NCBI RefSeq assembly: GCF_011516885.1
Contig: NZ_WOTD01000015.1
Location: 1 to 60,455, forward strand
From: Acetobacter lambici
Lineage (GTDB): Bacteria > Pseudomonadota > Alphaproteobacteria > Acetobacterales > Acetobacteraceae
Length of the DNA: 60,455 nt
Reading direction: 5' to 3'
In this document: piece by piece, positions 18,043-26,946 of the stretch
Layout of the letters: every line of letters starts with the position of its first letter
Numbering within the stretch: position 1 is the stretch's first letter
Notes under the pieces: model-generated
Database searches by the model: none
Told to the model about the DNA's origin: nothing
Seen by the model: only the letters and a program-made list of their open reading frames with translations
Program-made: the position numbers and the translations under genes

Positions 18043-21000
18043 TTATGGCGCGGTGTTTGGCCGGGTGGTGCCCCCACGCGCCAGCTTGCGCCGAAACCAC
18101 GCCGCGGCGTTATGGGCAAAGGCTGCCAGCCTGTGCATGAGCAGATAGACAACGGGGGTGGAATACAGGGTAAGCAACTGGCTGGTAGCCAACCCGCCCA
18201 GAATGGCAATGCCCAGCGGCAGGCGTAGCTCCGCTCCATAACCGCGGCCCACAATCATGGGAATGGCGGCAAAGGCTGCGGCCATGGTGGTCATAAGAAT
18301 GGGGCGGAAGCGGGTCAGACATGCCGTTTTTATGGCCTCATGCGGGGGCAGGCCCTGTGTGCGCTCGGCATGGAGGGCAAAGTCGATCATCAGAATGGCA
18401 TTTTTTTTGACGATCCCCACAAGCATGATCACCGCAATCATACTGATCAGCGAGAAGGGCTGCCCGAACAGCCAGAGTGTGAGCACCGCGCCAAAAGCTG
18501 CCGAGGGCAGGGTGGACAGAATGGTCAGTGGCTGAATGTAGCTTTCGTACAGAATGCCCAGAGTGATGTACATGGTGGTAATGGCGGCCACAAACACCAG
18601 AGCCTCGTTCACCAGATCCTTGTGCAGGTCGCCTGCCTCGCCCGAAAAATCGCCTTTCAGGCTTTCTGGCGCGTGCAGGTCACGCATGGTCCGGCGGATT
18701 TCGGTCTCCGCATCACTGAGTGAATGACCAGCGGCAAGGTCGAAGGAGAGTGCTCCAGAGACAAACCCGTTCTCGTGGCTGACCTGCAGTGGGGTAGGGG
18801 CACTGGCAATGCGGGCAACCGTGGGCAGGGGCACCATGGTTTCGGACGCGGCGGAAACGGCCGAACCATTGGAGGCCCCGGCTCCACCCCCGGCCAGCCG
18901 GTTGGCAATGGCGTTGCGGAAGGACTGTTCGGACAGGTTATCGCTGCGTGTGTCCGTGGCGTCTGCGGGTTTGCGCACCCGTATGGTGTTGGAGGCCACA
19001 GCCCCCGATGCCGTGCCGCCAGCAGTGGAGACCCACAGGGTTTTCAGCATTTCCGGGTTATCGCGGAACTGCTTTTGCACCTCCATGATCACGTAATAGG
19101 TTGTGAGCGGGGTGGAAATGCTGGACGCCGTGCGCTGGCCATACGCATCGTACAGGGCGTTGCCAATAAGCTGCGGGGTTATCTGGTAGCGGGCTGCGTT
19201 GTCGCGGTTGATCAGCACATGCAGCGCCATGCCGTGCCCGGTCGTGTGGCTGCTGACCCCGCTCAGAATGGTGCTTTTGCGCAGGGCTTCGGTCACGCGG
19301 GGCACCCACAGGTCAATATCGGCCTCGTTTTCGCTCCGGAAAACAAAGCTGTAAGCCCCCTCATGCACACGCTGGCCGCCACCGTTAATGTCACCCGCGT
19401 TGGAAATGCTGGCCGTAAGCCCCGGTATGGTGCGCACGGCCTGCTGAATATAGGCGGCAATGGCTTCGGGCGTTTGCGTGCGCTGGTCTTTGGGTTTGAG
19501 CTGGGCGTAGACCTCCGCCTCGTTCGCGGCATCCTCCCCGGTAAAGCCGATCACGCTCTCCACCCCCGGAGCTGCCTGCATGGCATCGAGCACCGTGCGC
19601 GCCTTGGTGGACATGGCAGAAAAGGAGGATGTCTGGTCCACGCTCAGGTAGCCTTGCAAAAGGGCAATGTCCTCCGCAGGCAGAACGGTTTTGGGGATAA
19701 TGATGATCAGCCCGATGGTGGCTACAAAGCTGAGCGGGAGTGAAAACAGCGTCCACCATGGGTGGCGCAAAGCCACATCAAGCGAGCGTTGGTAAACACG
19801 CATCATCCATGCCAGCGCATGGTCCGTGGCATCGGCCAGCAGGTGGGCTGCACGGACGAACGGATTGGCTGATTTTGGGAGTGGTGCCTGCGCGGCAGGA
19901 TGCACTTCCAGAAAACGGGCGCACATCATGGGGGTGAGCGATACGGCCAGAAAAAACGAGACCGAGACGGCAATGGTCAGCGTCATGGCGAATTCAAAAA
20001 AGATTTTGCCCGCAATGCCCCCCATGAGCAGCAGAGGCAGAAAGACCGCAATCAGGGAAATGGTGATGGACAGAATGGTAAAGCCGATTTCCTGCGCGCC
20101 CTGCAATGTGGCCTGCATGCGGCCCATGCCTTCTTCCATGTGGCGGGCAATGTTTTCCACCACCACAATGGCGTCATCCACCACAAAGCCGGTCGCAATG
20201 GTCAGCGCCATGAGCGAGAGCGTGTCCAGCGAAAAACCCAGCAGGTGCATGAAGGCCAAAGACCCGGCGAGTGAGACCGGCACCGTAATCGCGGGAATAA
20301 AGGTGGAGCGCCAACTCCGCAAAAAGGCGAGCACGACCAGCACGACCAGCACGACCAGCAGGACGGAGCCAAGCAGGGTCTCCTGCGTGTCCTCCAGCGC
20401 TCCACGGATGGACACCGAGCGGTCCGAAACCAGCGTAAACGCCACATCCGTAGGCAGGGCATTGCGCAAAATGGCCGCGCGTGTGCGAATGGCGTCTGTG
20501 ACCTCGATCACATTGGTGCCCGGCTGTGCGCGAATAATGGCCAGTACGGCGGACTGCTTGTTGTACCACCCGGCTGTGCGCTCGTTCTGGGGGCCGGAGC
20601 GTACCGTGGCCACGCTGCTCAGCCGTACGGGGCGGTTGTTGCGGTAACCAATCACCAGATCGCGGTACTGTTCGGGGCTGTGGGCCTGATCGTTGGTTTC
20701 CAGCGTTAGCCGCTGGCCCCCGGTTTCTATGAATCCTTTGGGGGTGTTGGCGTTGGCCGAGGCAAGGGCGGAACGCACATCCTCAAACCCGATGCCATAC
20801 TGGTAGAGCAGTTGGGGGTTAACCTCCACACGGATGGCAGGTTTGTCCGAGCCGACAATATCCACCCAGCCAACGCCCTTGACCCCGGCCAGCATGGGTT
20901 TGAGGTGTGTTTCCCCCAGATCACGCAGGGCGGTTACGTTGCGCGTGGCGGAGGTCAGGGCCGCAACCATGATCGGGCTATCCGACGGATTGGCCTTGTA

Positions 21001-21393
21001 ATACTGGGGCTGGTCCAAAAGTGTGTGGGGCATGTCCGCCCTTGCCGCGCGCAGGGCGGCCTCCACATCCCGCGCGGCACCATTTATGTCTCGGTTATTA
21101 TCAAAAAACAGCAGGATAAACGCGCTGGAATCCGTGGTGTCCGAGCGCATGCTGCTTACGCCCGCAATCTGGCCTAGCCTACGCTCCAGCGGGGTGGTGA
21201 CCGCACTGGCCAGTTGCTGGGGGGAACTGCCGGGTTGGGAGGCAATAACGTAAATAACCGGGACAGAAATATTGGGCAGGTCCGCCACCGGCATGGCGCG
21301 GTAGGCAAAAAGCCCCGCCACCATAAACGCAACCGCCATAAGGGTTGTGCCAACGGGGCGCATAATGAACAGCCGACTGAAAGACACCGGCAA
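18043..21393 (-). CDS. RND efflux transporter, inner-membrane permease
   Basis: A full-length RND (AcrB/MdtB-like, HAE1/HAE-type) pump of 1116 residues. Residues 1-35 hold the first helix with the family hallmark FSRLFIMRPVGTTLMAVAF. Porter-domain repeats follow (GDQ-like NISVPVIYV, QLASAVTTPLE), then FVVDDAIVVVENIARHMEEG in the central transmembrane block with the paired acidic residues of the proton relay, and a second porter and transmembrane block ending VGIVKKNAILMIDFALH. At over 1100 residues it is slightly longer than the usual 1030-1050. It is the last gene of a minus-strand export cluster; the only adaptor nearby is the HlyD/EmrA-type protein, and no outer-membrane factor is in the window. 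Confidence 0.9.
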   Translation of the reverse strand: MPVSFSRLFIMRPVGTTLMAVAFMVAGLFAYRAMPVADLPNISVPVIYVIASQPGSSPQQLASAVTTPLERRLGQIAGVSSMRSDTTDSSAFILLFFDNNRDINGAARDVEAALRAARADMPHTLLDQPQYYKANPSDSPIMVAALTSATRNVTALRDLGETHLKPMLAGVKGVGWVDIVGSDKPAIRVEVNPQLLYQYGIGFEDVRSALASANANTPKGFIETGGQRLTLETNDQAHSPEQYRDLVIGYRNNRPVRLSSVATVRSGPQNERTAGWYNKQSAVLAIIRAQPGTNVIEVTDAIRTRAAILRNALPTDVAFTLVSDRSVSIRGALEDTQETLLGSVLLVVLVVLVVLAFLRSWRSTFIPAITVPVSLAGSLAFMHLLGFSLDTLSLMALTIATGFVVDDAIVVVENIARHMEEGMGRMQATLQGAQEIGFTILSITISLIAVFLPLLLMGGIAGKIFFEFAMTLTIAVSVSFFLAVSLTPMMCARFLEVHPAAQAPLPKSANPFVRAAHLLADATDHALAWMMRVYQRSLDVALRHPWWTLFSLPLSFVATIGLIIIIPKTVLPAEDIALLQGYLSVDQTSSFSAMSTKARTVLDAMQAAPGVESVIGFTGEDAANEAEVYAQLKPKDQRTQTPEAIAAYIQQAVRTIPGLTASISNAGDINGGGQRVHEGAYSFVFRSENEADIDLWVPRVTEALRKSTILSGVSSHTTGHGMALHVLINRDNAARYQITPQLIGNALYDAYGQRTASSISTPLTTYYVIMEVQKQFRDNPEMLKTLWVSTAGGTASGAVASNTIRVRKPADATDTRSDNLSEQSFRNAIANRLAGGGAGASNGSAVSAASETMVPLPTVARIASAPTPLQVSHENGFVSGALSFDLAAGHSLSDAETEIRRTMRDLHAPESLKGDFSGEAGDLHKDLVNEALVFVAAITTMYITLGILYESYIQPLTILSTLPSAAFGAVLTLWLFGQPFSLISMIAVIMLVGIVKKNAILMIDFALHAERTQGLPPHEAIKTACLTRFRPILMTTMAAAFAAIPMIVGRGYGAELRLPLGIAILGGLATSQLLTLYSTPVVYLLMHRLAAFAHNAAAWFRRKLARGGTTRPNTAP

Positions 21394-21431
21394 GGCTCCT
21401 CTGGCTTTGTTGGGTATAGTGAGTGTGCCTG

Positions 21432-22201
21432 CTAGTTCTGCTGCGCAGGGGGGACGCTGGGCAGATTGACATCTATCCGCCCCTTGCCATCGCGCTCGGT
21501 CGCTATGGTGCCGGTTGCCTTGTACACGCTAATGCCACCTGCGCCCTGCACATGCAGGGCCGCAACGCCCGTTGTGCCACCAAAGCTGGCCTGGCCCTTG
21601 CCTGTATTATTGATGTCCAGTGCCCTGAGCGTGCCCGAGGGGACCGTAAGGCTTGCCGTGCCAGCAAGGTAGACTGCCAGTGCCGGGGCGTTGGCCTGAT
21701 GGATGGTAATGGGGGCCGATACTGTGGAGCGCAGGCGGGCCGATCCGGCCAATGTGCCTATACTAATAGGGCCGGTGGAGTCCGATGCCAGATCAACAGG
21801 GCCGGTCCTGCCAAGGTCAATCGCGCCCGAACCGGACTGAATGGACATGGGGCCACTCCGGTCGTCAATAACAATGCGTGTGGCCTGCGGGCTGTCTATG
21901 GCCAACGGCATGGCCGAGGGCATGTGCAGTTCCAGATTTTGCCCGGTGGGGCAGCCTACCTGCGTTAGGGTTATGGTGCCATCTTCTGCCGTGGTGCTTT
22001 GCAGGCCCAACGGCCAGATCCCCCCAACGTCCACCCTGCCGGATAGGGTCTTGTCGGTGACAATATGCAGGCTGTTCAGGCACGGCGCGCTAACCTGTAC
22101 CCGCTGGCCGGGTTGTCCCGCGCATAGGCGGCGGAGGTCAGGCACAGACCAAGGGTGCAGAGCACAGCAGTCAGGCGGGGCAGGGCAAAGGAATGGCGCA
22201 T
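21432..22201 (-). pseudogene. Secreted repeat-rich (DUF2807/DUF4097-like) protein, frameshifted
   Basis: The reading frame starting at 22201 gives a clean signal peptide (MRHSFALPRL to SAAYA) and then hits a stop at 22076. The rest of the protein continues in another frame to 21432 with low-complexity beta-strand repeats (RIVIDDRSGPMSIQSGSGAIDLGRTG and similar), reminiscent of the auto-transporter-head/adhesin DUF2807 or DUF4097 beta-helix type. Restoring one base between about 22079 and 22130 gives a continuous 256-residue product; the short runs at 22100-22102 and 22117-22119 are candidate sites. It lies 46 bases after the HlyD gene and 38 bases before the RND gene, so it belongs to the export cluster. 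Either a real disruption or a sequencing deletion. Confidence 0.7.
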
Positions 22202-22247
22202 AGCTGTGTTTGTGCCAGCATGGGGGGCGGGCGTCCATACTCTATCC

Positions 22248-23210
22248 CTAATGCCGCGCGCCGTTGCCCCCCGTGCCGCCCATAAGGGCATCATGCAGCC
22301 TGTCCAGTGCTTCGGTCAGGGAATCATGCGCGCGTTTGCCCTTGCTGCCAACAATAGTAACTGTGGTGGTCATGCCCGCGGCAAGCTGGGTGCCGGGGGG
22401 AATGCTGTCAATCTGTACGCGTACGGGAATACGCTGCGCCAGCCGCACCCATGTATAGACCGGGTCCACAGATGGCAGCCCTTGGGTGGAAGGCGTTGCA
22501 TTGGGTGTGGCAATACCGCGCGTAATGCTGGTGACATGCCCCCACATGGGCTGGCGGTAGCCCATAAGGTCCAGTCGGGCGGGGTCGCCAATATGGATGG
22601 AGCGGATTTTGGTTTCCTCAAAATATCCGTCAACCCAGTAGGAGGAAGCGTCAATCACCTGAATATTGGCTTTGGCGGCGGTGGCGTAGTCACCTACGCG
22701 CATGATCAGGTTGGTAACGTACCCGGTTACGGTGCTGCGCACATGGGTTCGATCAAGGTTGATATTGGCTTGTGAGAGTGCTGCCATGGCCGAGGCATAC
22801 TGCGCCTTGGCAACCTCCGCCGTGGCCTGGAACACCTGTTTTTCCTCGCGGGAGGCAGCGGCGTCGGTCAGGTTGTTGCGACGGTATTCCTGCGTGGCCT
22901 TGAGCACCATGTCCGCCTGACGTTCGTTGACCAGTGCGGTGGCCGACGCCACATCCACCTTAAAGTCAAACGGATCAATATCGTACAGAACATCACCTGT
23001 ATGGACAAACTGGTTATCGCGCACCTTGATGTCGATAATCTGGCCCGAAACACGCGGCGCAATATCGGCCACCTGTACGCGCACCTGCCCGTTACGGGTC
23101 CATGGGGCGGCGGTGTAATAATCCCACAGCACAAAGCAGACCACGGCCGCAATGGCCAGAATTATGCCGGTCGTAACAAATTGCAGAAGGCGGCGCGCAC
23201 GTTCAAACAC
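22248..23210 (-). CDS. HlyD/EmrA-family periplasmic adaptor (AaeA-like)
   Basis: A 320-residue membrane-fusion protein with one N-terminal anchor (about 11-32), then the lipoyl/barrel-sandwich half-motif VQVADIAPRVSGQIIDIKVRDNQFVHTGDVLYDIDPF, a coiled-coil hairpin (about 90-150), the second half-motif STVTGYVTNLIMRVGDYAT, and a beta-barrel domain. The pattern is that of AaeA/EmrA-type adaptors that work with FUSC proteins to export aromatic acids. It follows the DUF1656 gene by 15 bases, in the conserved order FUSC, DUF1656, HlyD. Confidence 0.88.
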   Translation of the reverse strand: MFERARRLLQFVTTGIILAIAAVVCFVLWDYYTAAPWTRNGQVRVQVADIAPRVSGQIIDIKVRDNQFVHTGDVLYDIDPFDFKVDVASATALVNERQADMVLKATQEYRRNNLTDAAASREEKQVFQATAEVAKAQYASAMAALSQANINLDRTHVRSTVTGYVTNLIMRVGDYATAAKANIQVIDASSYWVDGYFEETKIRSIHIGDPARLDLMGYRQPMWGHVTSITRGIATPNATPSTQGLPSVDPVYTWVRLAQRIPVRVQIDSIPPGTQLAAGMTTTVTIVGSKGKRAHDSLTEALDRLHDALMGGTGGNGARH

Positions 23211-23225
23211 GGCGGAAAAGCCCTT

Positions 23226-23429
23226 TCACAGCAGGATGGTATAAAGGCCGATAAGGCCGATAAGGATGCCAAATTCGGCCAAAGGCAGGTTCCACACCAC
23301 GCGGCGTGCACGCACCTTGGCCAAAAGCGGGTTGAGTGCGAGCAAGGTGGCAATGGCCAGCCCCGCATGCACCACAAAGGAGGAAACCAGCAGACCGCCA
23401 ATATCCAGAACAGGCTGGAGTTGCATCAT
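23226..23429 (-). CDS. DUF1656 small membrane protein (AaeX-like)
   Basis: A 67-residue protein with two hydrophobic segments (about 10-34 and 49-67) typical of DUF1656/AaeX, which accompanies FUSC and HlyD genes in aromatic acid efflux operons. Two consecutive ATG codons (23429 and 23426) can serve as the start; GGAAGG lies upstream inside the end of the FUSC gene, whose stop codon is at 23431-23433. Biochemical role unknown. It is too short for function to be inferred beyond context. Confidence 0.8.
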   Translation of the reverse strand: MMQLQPVLDIGGLLVSSFVVHAGLAIATLLALNPLLAKVRARRVVWNLPLAEFGILIGLIGLYTILL

Positions 23430-23430
23430 C

Positions 23431-25515
23431 TTAGCGGGCCTTCCACTGCTGGTCGGGTACGGGCAGCAGGTCATATAGGTGTAGGGCGGAGCGGTTGTGT
23501 TCGAGCAGCCTAATGGCTCCCACCATGGCGGATACGGCGGCAAGGGCGGTGGCCATCTGCCCATGTGGCAGCCCAATGGCATGGTCGAGCAGAATGCGGG
23601 CCTTGTGCTTCATACGCACAAGGGCTGCATCCACGTTGTAAATAATGGTGGAGCGGTAGGCGGATTCCGCATCCAGCCGGATGGCGGGAATGGTGGCCGC
23701 GCGTTGCAGGTGGCGGCGGGCGCGGGCCAGTTCAAGGTTGAGCGTATCCAGGCTGGCAAGGCGGGCAAAAACACGCTGGCGCGCTTTGTTGGCGGGCAGG
23801 TAGCGGTTCCATTCCAGAATACGGCATAGCCGGTCGTAATGGCGGCTGATCAGGGCGGAGCCAGCCTGCTCGCCATGTCCTTCAAACTGGAGCAGCAGGT
23901 CATGCCCGATGGTAATGCCCACCCGGAAGCGCCTGCGTGATGCGGAGGGAGGGAGGAGGAGGACCAGCGAAATAAAGATCATGATCGCGGCAAACAGGTA
24001 CAGCACATTACGGTCAATAAAGGCCGATGGCTCGTAATTCTGCTGGTCGGCTACCCCCAGAATAACAAAAAAGAACACCCCGGCATTAAACCCGATCGTG
24101 GCTGTTCGAGGGTGCATGAGCAGCAGGCACCCGCCAAAAATAACGGGAATAATGACCAGCGCCAGAAAAGGCATGTCCGCCCCATGGGGGAGAATGCCAA
24201 AGTTGAGCACGGCCGCCACAAAAATGGCCAGTGGTGTGCCCAGGAGTGCGCCCATGCCAAAGCCGCGCACATTGTAGGTTGTGGCCGCAAGGGTGAGGAT
24301 GATCGCAACCTGCGAGAGAGCGGAATACGTGGCCGGAATATCGGAAATAATGCACAGCCCTGCTGCCACGGAAAACCCGATGAGTGTGCGCAACCCGTTC
24401 AGCAGGGCGGCAATGACGTCATCATGCTGGTCAATTTTAAGCTCGGGGGCCTGTGTGCGTGCGCGTTGGCCGTGTTCAAACGCATCTATGCCATCCACCG
24501 CCCATCGTGCGTCGGACAGAAGGGCCATGGAGCGTTCAATCAGCCATGCCTCATCCAGAGTTGGACCAAGGCAGAGTTCGTTTTCGTGCGCTTCGCGCGC
24601 TAGGTCTTCCAGATCATGCACCGCTTGTGCCGGGGAATCGACGGGGGTGCCATCTCCAAAAGAATTGCGGATGTGTTTGAGCACCGTGGCCGAGACCTCC
24701 CCCTTGCGCAGCACAAGAGCAATGGCCTGACTGCACGAGAGCATTTCCAGCAGCGCCACCATGGCCGAGTGCGCGCCTGCAAGCCGTAAGCGTGCATCGG
24801 GCAGTTCGGTCTTGGCGAAGGAAATTTGCGAGGTCAGGGCAATAATTTCCCCCGCAAGGCCCGCGCAGGCCATGCTGTCGGGAATGCTGTGGCCAGCCAG
24901 TGCGTCCTTGGCAATGCGGCGCACCATGTCCGACGTGCGGCGCAGGTTGGCTGTCAGTTTTTCAAACGCAGTGGGGGAGCCAAAAATGTCGTTGATCGCG
25001 GCGGTGGAGGCAATGCCTACAACAATGCAGGACACGCGGTTGACCGTAACATCAAAAATGCCCGCCGGGTTATCAATACAACTGATCCCCACAATAGCGA
25101 CCGTATAGCCCGAGAGCATGGCCGCGTAGGCCCGGAAGTCGCGCTCAAGCGTGCCAACTATGGTGCACAGGGTCAGCCACAGCGCCACCCCCCCCAGAAA
25201 AACCCCCCGTTCCTGATTGAAGCAGGCGGTCAGAAAAAGCGCGACAAACGCGCCAATAATAGTGCCCGCCAGACGGTACAGCGCCTTGGAGAGCACCTGC
25301 CCACGCAATGGCTGGGCCAGAATCATAACCGTAACAGCCGCCGTGCCGGGGGAGGAAAGTTGGAGCCAGAACGCGGTGCCAAGTGCCAGCACGGCAGACA
25401 GCCAGGTCCGCAGGCAGAACAGGAACCACCCGGGAGAAAACACGGAGGGCGGGAGTTGGAGGAACCAGCCCCGCCACCCCGGTCTGTGCATAAAAGCTGT
25501 TTTCTCAGCGGTCAT
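23431..25515 (-). CDS. FUSC-family membrane protein (AaeB-like exporter)
   Basis: A 694-residue inner-membrane protein with two blocks of about five to six helices (about 30-190 and 370-525), each followed by a soluble helical domain, the layout of the fusaric-acid-resistance/AaeB family. First block motif: SSPGTAAVTVMILAQPLRGQVLSKALYRLAGTIIGA. Together with DUF1656 and HlyD it should export hydroxylated aromatic acids or similar weak acids. It is the first gene of the minus-strand export cluster; a regulator is not adjacent. The upstream spacer of about 280 bases contains no gene. Confidence 0.88.
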   Translation of the reverse strand: MTAEKTAFMHRPGWRGWFLQLPPSVFSPGWFLFCLRTWLSAVLALGTAFWLQLSSPGTAAVTVMILAQPLRGQVLSKALYRLAGTIIGAFVALFLTACFNQERGVFLGGVALWLTLCTIVGTLERDFRAYAAMLSGYTVAIVGISCIDNPAGIFDVTVNRVSCIVVGIASTAAINDIFGSPTAFEKLTANLRRTSDMVRRIAKDALAGHSIPDSMACAGLAGEIIALTSQISFAKTELPDARLRLAGAHSAMVALLEMLSCSQAIALVLRKGEVSATVLKHIRNSFGDGTPVDSPAQAVHDLEDLAREAHENELCLGPTLDEAWLIERSMALLSDARWAVDGIDAFEHGQRARTQAPELKIDQHDDVIAALLNGLRTLIGFSVAAGLCIISDIPATYSALSQVAIILTLAATTYNVRGFGMGALLGTPLAIFVAAVLNFGILPHGADMPFLALVIIPVIFGGCLLLMHPRTATIGFNAGVFFFVILGVADQQNYEPSAFIDRNVLYLFAAIMIFISLVLLLPPSASRRRFRVGITIGHDLLLQFEGHGEQAGSALISRHYDRLCRILEWNRYLPANKARQRVFARLASLDTLNLELARARRHLQRAATIPAIRLDAESAYRSTIIYNVDAALVRMKHKARILLDHAIGLPHGQMATALAAVSAMVGAIRLLEHNRSALHLYDLLPVPDQQWKAR

Positions 25516-25797
25516 TCTGGTCTGCTTTTGCTGTGGCCACTGAGGTAGGATTGCCCCCGAATCCGAATTGACAGGCGTATATTAAAATAAAATATAATGT
25601 TTGAGGAAAGTTCTGCCCATAGTCTGGCATTGCGTTAAACGCGCAGCAGACCTGAAGCATAAGCCTGCAAACTATAATGGGGCTAATCAACTCTGGGTCT
25701 GGCGCACGCATGGCTGTTATTGGCGGCATGGTTGTGCCTACCATCATGCCATATTCCGTCTTGTCGATCTATTGGTGGTGCAGGCACAACAGTGTGT

Positions 25798-26946
25798 ATG
25801 AAAATTGTTCATACCTCCGACTGGCAGATCGGCCGGACCTTCAGCTTTGTAAATGATGATGCACTGGGCGCGCTTCAGGCGGAGCGGCTGAATGTGATCG
25901 AACGCATAGGTCTGCTGGCCCGCGCAGAGGGTGCCGCGCATGTGCTGGTCGCAGGCGACGTGTATGAACACGAAACCCCCTCCGAGCATACATTGCGCCA
26001 GCCCATGGAGCGCATGCGCCAGTTTGCGGATATAAGCTGGCACCTTATTCCCGGTAACCACGACGCCCATATTCCCCAAGGGGTGTGGACCCGCCTGCTG
26101 CGCGACAATGCGGCCCCCGACAATGTCAAGCTCCACCTTGATCCCGCACCGGTGGAACTGGATGCCGCGCATAATGCGTGGCTGTTGCCCGCCGTTTTGC
26201 AGCGGCGGCACACCCTGTCCGACCTTACGGCTTATATGGATGACGCCCCAACGCCAGAAGGGGCCTTGCGCATTGGGGTTGCCCACGGCTCGGTCGTAGG
26301 GTTCGGGAATGAGGACGAGGCCCAGAACAACCCCATAGCCATAGACCGCGCAGCCCGGGCCGGGCTTGCCTATCTGGCATTGGGGGACTGGCACGGTTAT
26401 CGCCAGATCAACGAACGCACGGTGTATTCGGGCACGCCGGAGGTCGACCGCTTTGGCACAGGGGGTGCTGGTGGTGGTGAATGCGTGGTGGTGGAGTTTG
26501 CTGGCCCCACGGCCCCGCCACGGCTGAGTACACACAAAACCGGGCGCTTTATCTGGCGCAAGTTTGAGAACGTGGTGCTGACCAGTGGTGCGGATATAGA
26601 AGCGCTGGAAAACCGTGTGCGCGCCATAGCCCCCGAACAGCCCCATACCATTCTGGCATGGCTGGAGGTCAGCGGCATGCTCGGGGTGGATGATCTGGCA
26701 TTGTATGAATCCCTGATCGACCGCCGCCTGCGTAGCGCGCTGACCTGTCTGCGCCTGACGGGCGCTCCGGGGCTTGCCGCGGGGGAGGATGATCTGGACA
26801 TGCTTGGTACGTCCGGCCCCGTGCGCGCGAGCGCTGCGGCCCTGCTGGAGCAGGTCAATGCCGGAGGGGCCGAGGCCGCCGTGGCGCAGGAGGCACTGCA
26901 AAGGCTCTTCCTGCTCTGGGGCGAAGTACGGAGGGCCGCACAATGA
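25798..26946 (+). CDS. YhaO/SbcD-like metallophosphoesterase (DNA repair exonuclease)
   Basis: A calcineurin-like phosphoesterase of 382 residues from the ATG at 25798. Metal-binding motifs in order: HTSDWQIGR (5-13), GDVYEHE (about 57-63), GNHDAH (about 86-91), VAHGSVVG and GDWHGY. This matches the SbcD/Mre11/YhaO group, nucleases that pair with SMC-like ATPases. The following gene overlaps it by four bases (ATGA) and encodes such an ATPase. In Bacillus the YhaO-YhaN pair is linked to DNA repair; here the substrate is inferred only from family. The longer upstream frame to 25720 has no conserved residues. Confidence 0.85.
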   Translation: MKIVHTSDWQIGRTFSFVNDDALGALQAERLNVIERIGLLARAEGAAHVLVAGDVYEHETPSEHTLRQPMERMRQFADISWHLIPGNHDAHIPQGVWTRLLRDNAAPDNVKLHLDPAPVELDAAHNAWLLPAVLQRRHTLSDLTAYMDDAPTPEGALRIGVAHGSVVGFGNEDEAQNNPIAIDRAARAGLAYLALGDWHGYRQINERTVYSGTPEVDRFGTGGAGGGECVVVEFAGPTAPPRLSTHKTGRFIWRKFENVVLTSGADIEALENRVRAIAPEQPHTILAWLEVSGMLGVDDLALYESLIDRRLRSALTCLRLTGAPGLAAGEDDLDMLGTSGPVRASAAALLEQVNAGGAEAAVAQEALQRLFLLWGEVRRAAQ

